Position numbers and translations under genes: made by a program. From NCBI GenBank assembly GCA_946800325.1, contig OX326959.1, positions 25,675,447-25,739,446 of the forward strand: a DNA stretch of 64,000 nucleotides. Direction: 5' to 3'. The notes under the pieces are model-generated. The model did no database searches, had not been told where the DNA came from, and worked only from the letters and a program-made list of their open reading frames with translations. Positions 60,235 through 64,000 of this stretch are shown one piece after another. This DNA comes from Luzula sylvatica (lineage: Eukaryota; Streptophyta; Magnoliopsida; Poales; Juncaceae). Each line of letters begins with the position of its first letter. Within the stretch, counting starts at the first letter, position 1.

Positions 60235-62060
60235 TCATTAATTATATAATACTTAATAGTTAAAAGTAATATTAAACTAAATAGTTAAAAGTAATTTAAT
60301 AAATAATATCAAATTTAATTTGGAACAAACATAAATACAAATCATTTTATATCATATGTTTATTTTTTTTAAATAACAATACTATTTGATAGGTGTTTAT
60401 AAGTTTAAGAAGTTATTTAGATGGATAAACTATTTTTTTATGAAAAGTTCTTCTAAAATTTCTTAGCTTTTTTTGGAAATTATGAAAAACCCCATATCTT
60501 TTTTGATTCTCTCAAAAAACTCCTATCTTTTAGCTTGCTCCAAAAATCTCCTAAAATTTTTAGATTCCATCAAAAATCCCCTACATTTTTATTATGATTT
60601 TGAAGATTACCATTATACCCCTTCCCATACTTTTATTTTATAAATATCCATAATTTAATAAATAATAAATAGATATTAAAATATAAATAATAAATAATAC
60701 ATAGATATTAAAATATTATAATAAATAATACATAGATATTGAAATATTATTATAAATAATACATAGATATTAAAATATTATAATAAATAATATATAGATA
60801 TTAAAATATTAATAATTGTTGAAAATGATATTTCAATATCAATATATTATTTATTATAATATTGTATTATCTAGGTATTAATTATTATAATATTTTAATA
60901 TATATGTATTATTTATTTTTGAACCTTTTTTTATTTTTTTGTAATAGTTTAATATCTATTTTTTATTTATTAAATTATAGAAACTTATAAAATAAAAGTA
61001 TGGGGGTATAATGGTCATTTTTAAAATATAACAAAAACATAGGGGTTTTTTTAGGGAATCTAAAAATGTTAGGGAGTTTTTGGAAGAAACAAAAAAATAT
61101 ATGGGGTTTTTGAGGGAATCTAAAAAAGATAAAGAGTTTTCTAAAAAGACAGTGAGTTTTTCATAATTTGCAAAAACAATTAGGGGGGCTTTGCAGAATT
61201 TCCCATTTTAATTCTATTAGCTTTTTTTAAAAAAAATATTAAATTTGTTTGGTTAAAAACACAAATACGCATATTGTAAAAATAAATAATAATACTTAAA
61301 ATTATATAATGTAAATAAACGACTTAAAATTATAATTTGTAAATAAAATAGTTAAAATTTTACTATATGTAAATATGCATTTTTTTCATTGTATTTTCTA
61401 ACATAATATATTTACAAATTCAAATTATTAAAGACGGTGTGTATGAACTATGTTAATATGGATGTCAAAATAAATAGAAAATTTAAATGAATATTTTTGA
61501 TGGATTTTTAAATTTAAATTTCTTTAAATAATAATAATAATAATATGTTGTATGTTTGATAATATTGTATATATTGAGTTATTAGTATTTCATATATATA
61601 ATTTTCATCTTTTATTGTATTTACATTTGATCATGTAATCTTATATGAAATGATAAACAATTGGATAGACTTGGTCTAATGTGAACATAACCAATAATAA
61701 TAGTTCACGTCATTAATATAGGATTATGTGGCCTTATGAGGATGCTTAAAATATGATGTAAAATATGACACATAAATGACAACACAAAATATGATATTCA
61801 AAAAACCTAACAAAAAATTAATGATTGAGATGAAATCACATCACTACATCTAACGATTCAAATTAATACTTACAGATAAATTACAAATGATCATACAAAA
61901 TACATGTTTAAATTACCATATATAATATTAATGTATAGGATGAAGCCAAACCATAAAATTTAATGGTTAATAATCATGAATAATCATGATATTGTGGTTT
62001 CACGAGAAATCTCAAAGATATGTGCAAAATAAGGAGAATGATAAATTACTAAAAAGTTAA
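60235..62060 (-). repeat. Dispersed repeat, copy C (inverted relative to copy B)
   Basis: On the minus strand it matches 54.9-56.2 kb, and on the plus strand 61840-62040 matches 22600-22790. It is interrupted by the foldback element at about 60470-61200. The Helitron-type 3' end seen in copy B is not preserved here. Confidence 0.65.
60470..61200. mobile_element. Foldback/long-TIR element nested in copy C, ~730 bp
   Basis: The arms 60475-60690 and 60950-61165 are inverted copies about 210 bp long. Examples are ttagattcc.tcaaaaa and accattataccccttcccat against atgggggtataatggt. The middle has four or more tandem units with aataatacatagatattaaa. Comparison with copy B shows that the repeat continues on both sides, so this is a later insertion. 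Confidence 0.75.
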
Positions 62061-62465
62061 TATGTAATTAGCGTCTCCCTCAATTAACAATTTTATAAAT
62101 ATTTAAATATTAATAATTATGCATTAACTGTATTATGATCGCAGATAAACATTCATTTATCTATGCAGCGTTGAATATAAACTACATTAAACTCTCGTTA
62201 GAAACCTTTACAAAAAAAATCAAGATTATATCACATCCAGTTTCATTAATAACTCGAAAACAAAAAATTTAGGAGCAAGGCATTGTTGCCACAAAACAAA
62301 TCAATTCAGAAACAAAAGTCCAGAGTTACACCCACAAAAAAAAAAATGCATCTTGAATTCGAAATCGCTATTAAAAACGGAATTACAAAATATATTCCCA
62401 CGCTTGATTAGATTAAAAATTCAAAAATTCGAAAAACCAATAACAATAATACTAATAAAACCAAA
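62061..62465 (-). other. 3' side of the RABE-like gene
   Basis: An A+T-rich region that should include the 3' UTR. No element or other gene is visible. Confidence 0.4.
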
Positions 62466-63903
<1,438 letters not shown>

Positions 63904-64000
63904 ATCGATTATTAATCAATCCTCTAAAACCGATTTACGCACGATTAATCTACAATTTTCTCAGATCAGAAAAAAGAACTAAATTAAGAAAGCGATCGAT
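63904..64000 (-). other. 5' UTR side of the RABE-like gene, window end
   Basis: A 97-bp stretch upstream of the ATG, A+T-rich, cut by the window edge. It shows nothing specific. Confidence 0.4.

Overview
This is a window of nuclear DNA from a flowering plant, most likely a eudicot whose species I cannot name. It is A+T-rich and holds five intact-looking plant genes in about 64 kb. The rest is a dense, nested layer of transposable elements, satellites and microsatellites. No rRNA, tRNA, CRISPR or prokaryotic gene was seen.

Genes, left to right: a two-finger C2H2 repressor of the ZAT type on the minus strand (19737-20147); a four-exon ALP1-like gene, a domesticated PIF/Harbinger transposase (31862-33671, plus); a second ZAT11/ZAT18-type gene with a canonical EAR motif (42057-42518, plus); the mitochondrial 2-oxoglutarate dehydrogenase E1 gene (43270-47638, minus, eight coding exons, 1019 aa); and a Rab8/RABE1-type small GTPase gene (62466-63903, minus, eight coding exons, 213 aa). 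I reconstructed exon borders from GT/AG sites and reading frame; each model closes without a frameshift. From memory, similar genes lie in the 53.6-55.4 part of Arabidopsis chromosome 3, so this may be a syntenic block stretched by transposons. The genes do not form one pathway.

Region by region: 1-7896 is a nearly complete minus-strand Copia element with an intact 1323-codon gag-pol. 7897-12950 holds a tandem repeat, a truncated related LTR, and a decayed plus-strand Copia with no 3' part. 12951-19736 is nested DNA transposons: a PIF-like element, two hAT-like MITEs (one with a perfect 8-bp target duplication) and a 4.6-kb-spaced inverted repeat. 20271-31860 carries repeat copies, a long hairpin, a Helitron 3' end, a ~175-bp satellite array, and a PIF/Harbinger element filled with AAT microsatellite. 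33672-42056 has a foldback element, a tRNA-like SINE, a MULE-type long-TIR element and small MITEs. 48103-51154 is a MULE-like element carrying pieces of a G-protein alpha gene and of a FAR1-related gene. 51531-52636 is a 5'-truncated LINE with a 14-bp target duplication. 54.9-62.1 kb holds Helitron-like repeats, a Copia leader remnant, a solo LTR and TAATA-type microsatellite.

The most unusual signal is a set of short palindrome arrays in or beside Copia control regions: 14 copies centred on TGCA (6219-6667), 8 plus 3 copies centred on CATG (9150-9371, 60098-60191), and an array centred on TCGA (56560-56866). The core differs between groups but the palindrome is kept in each.
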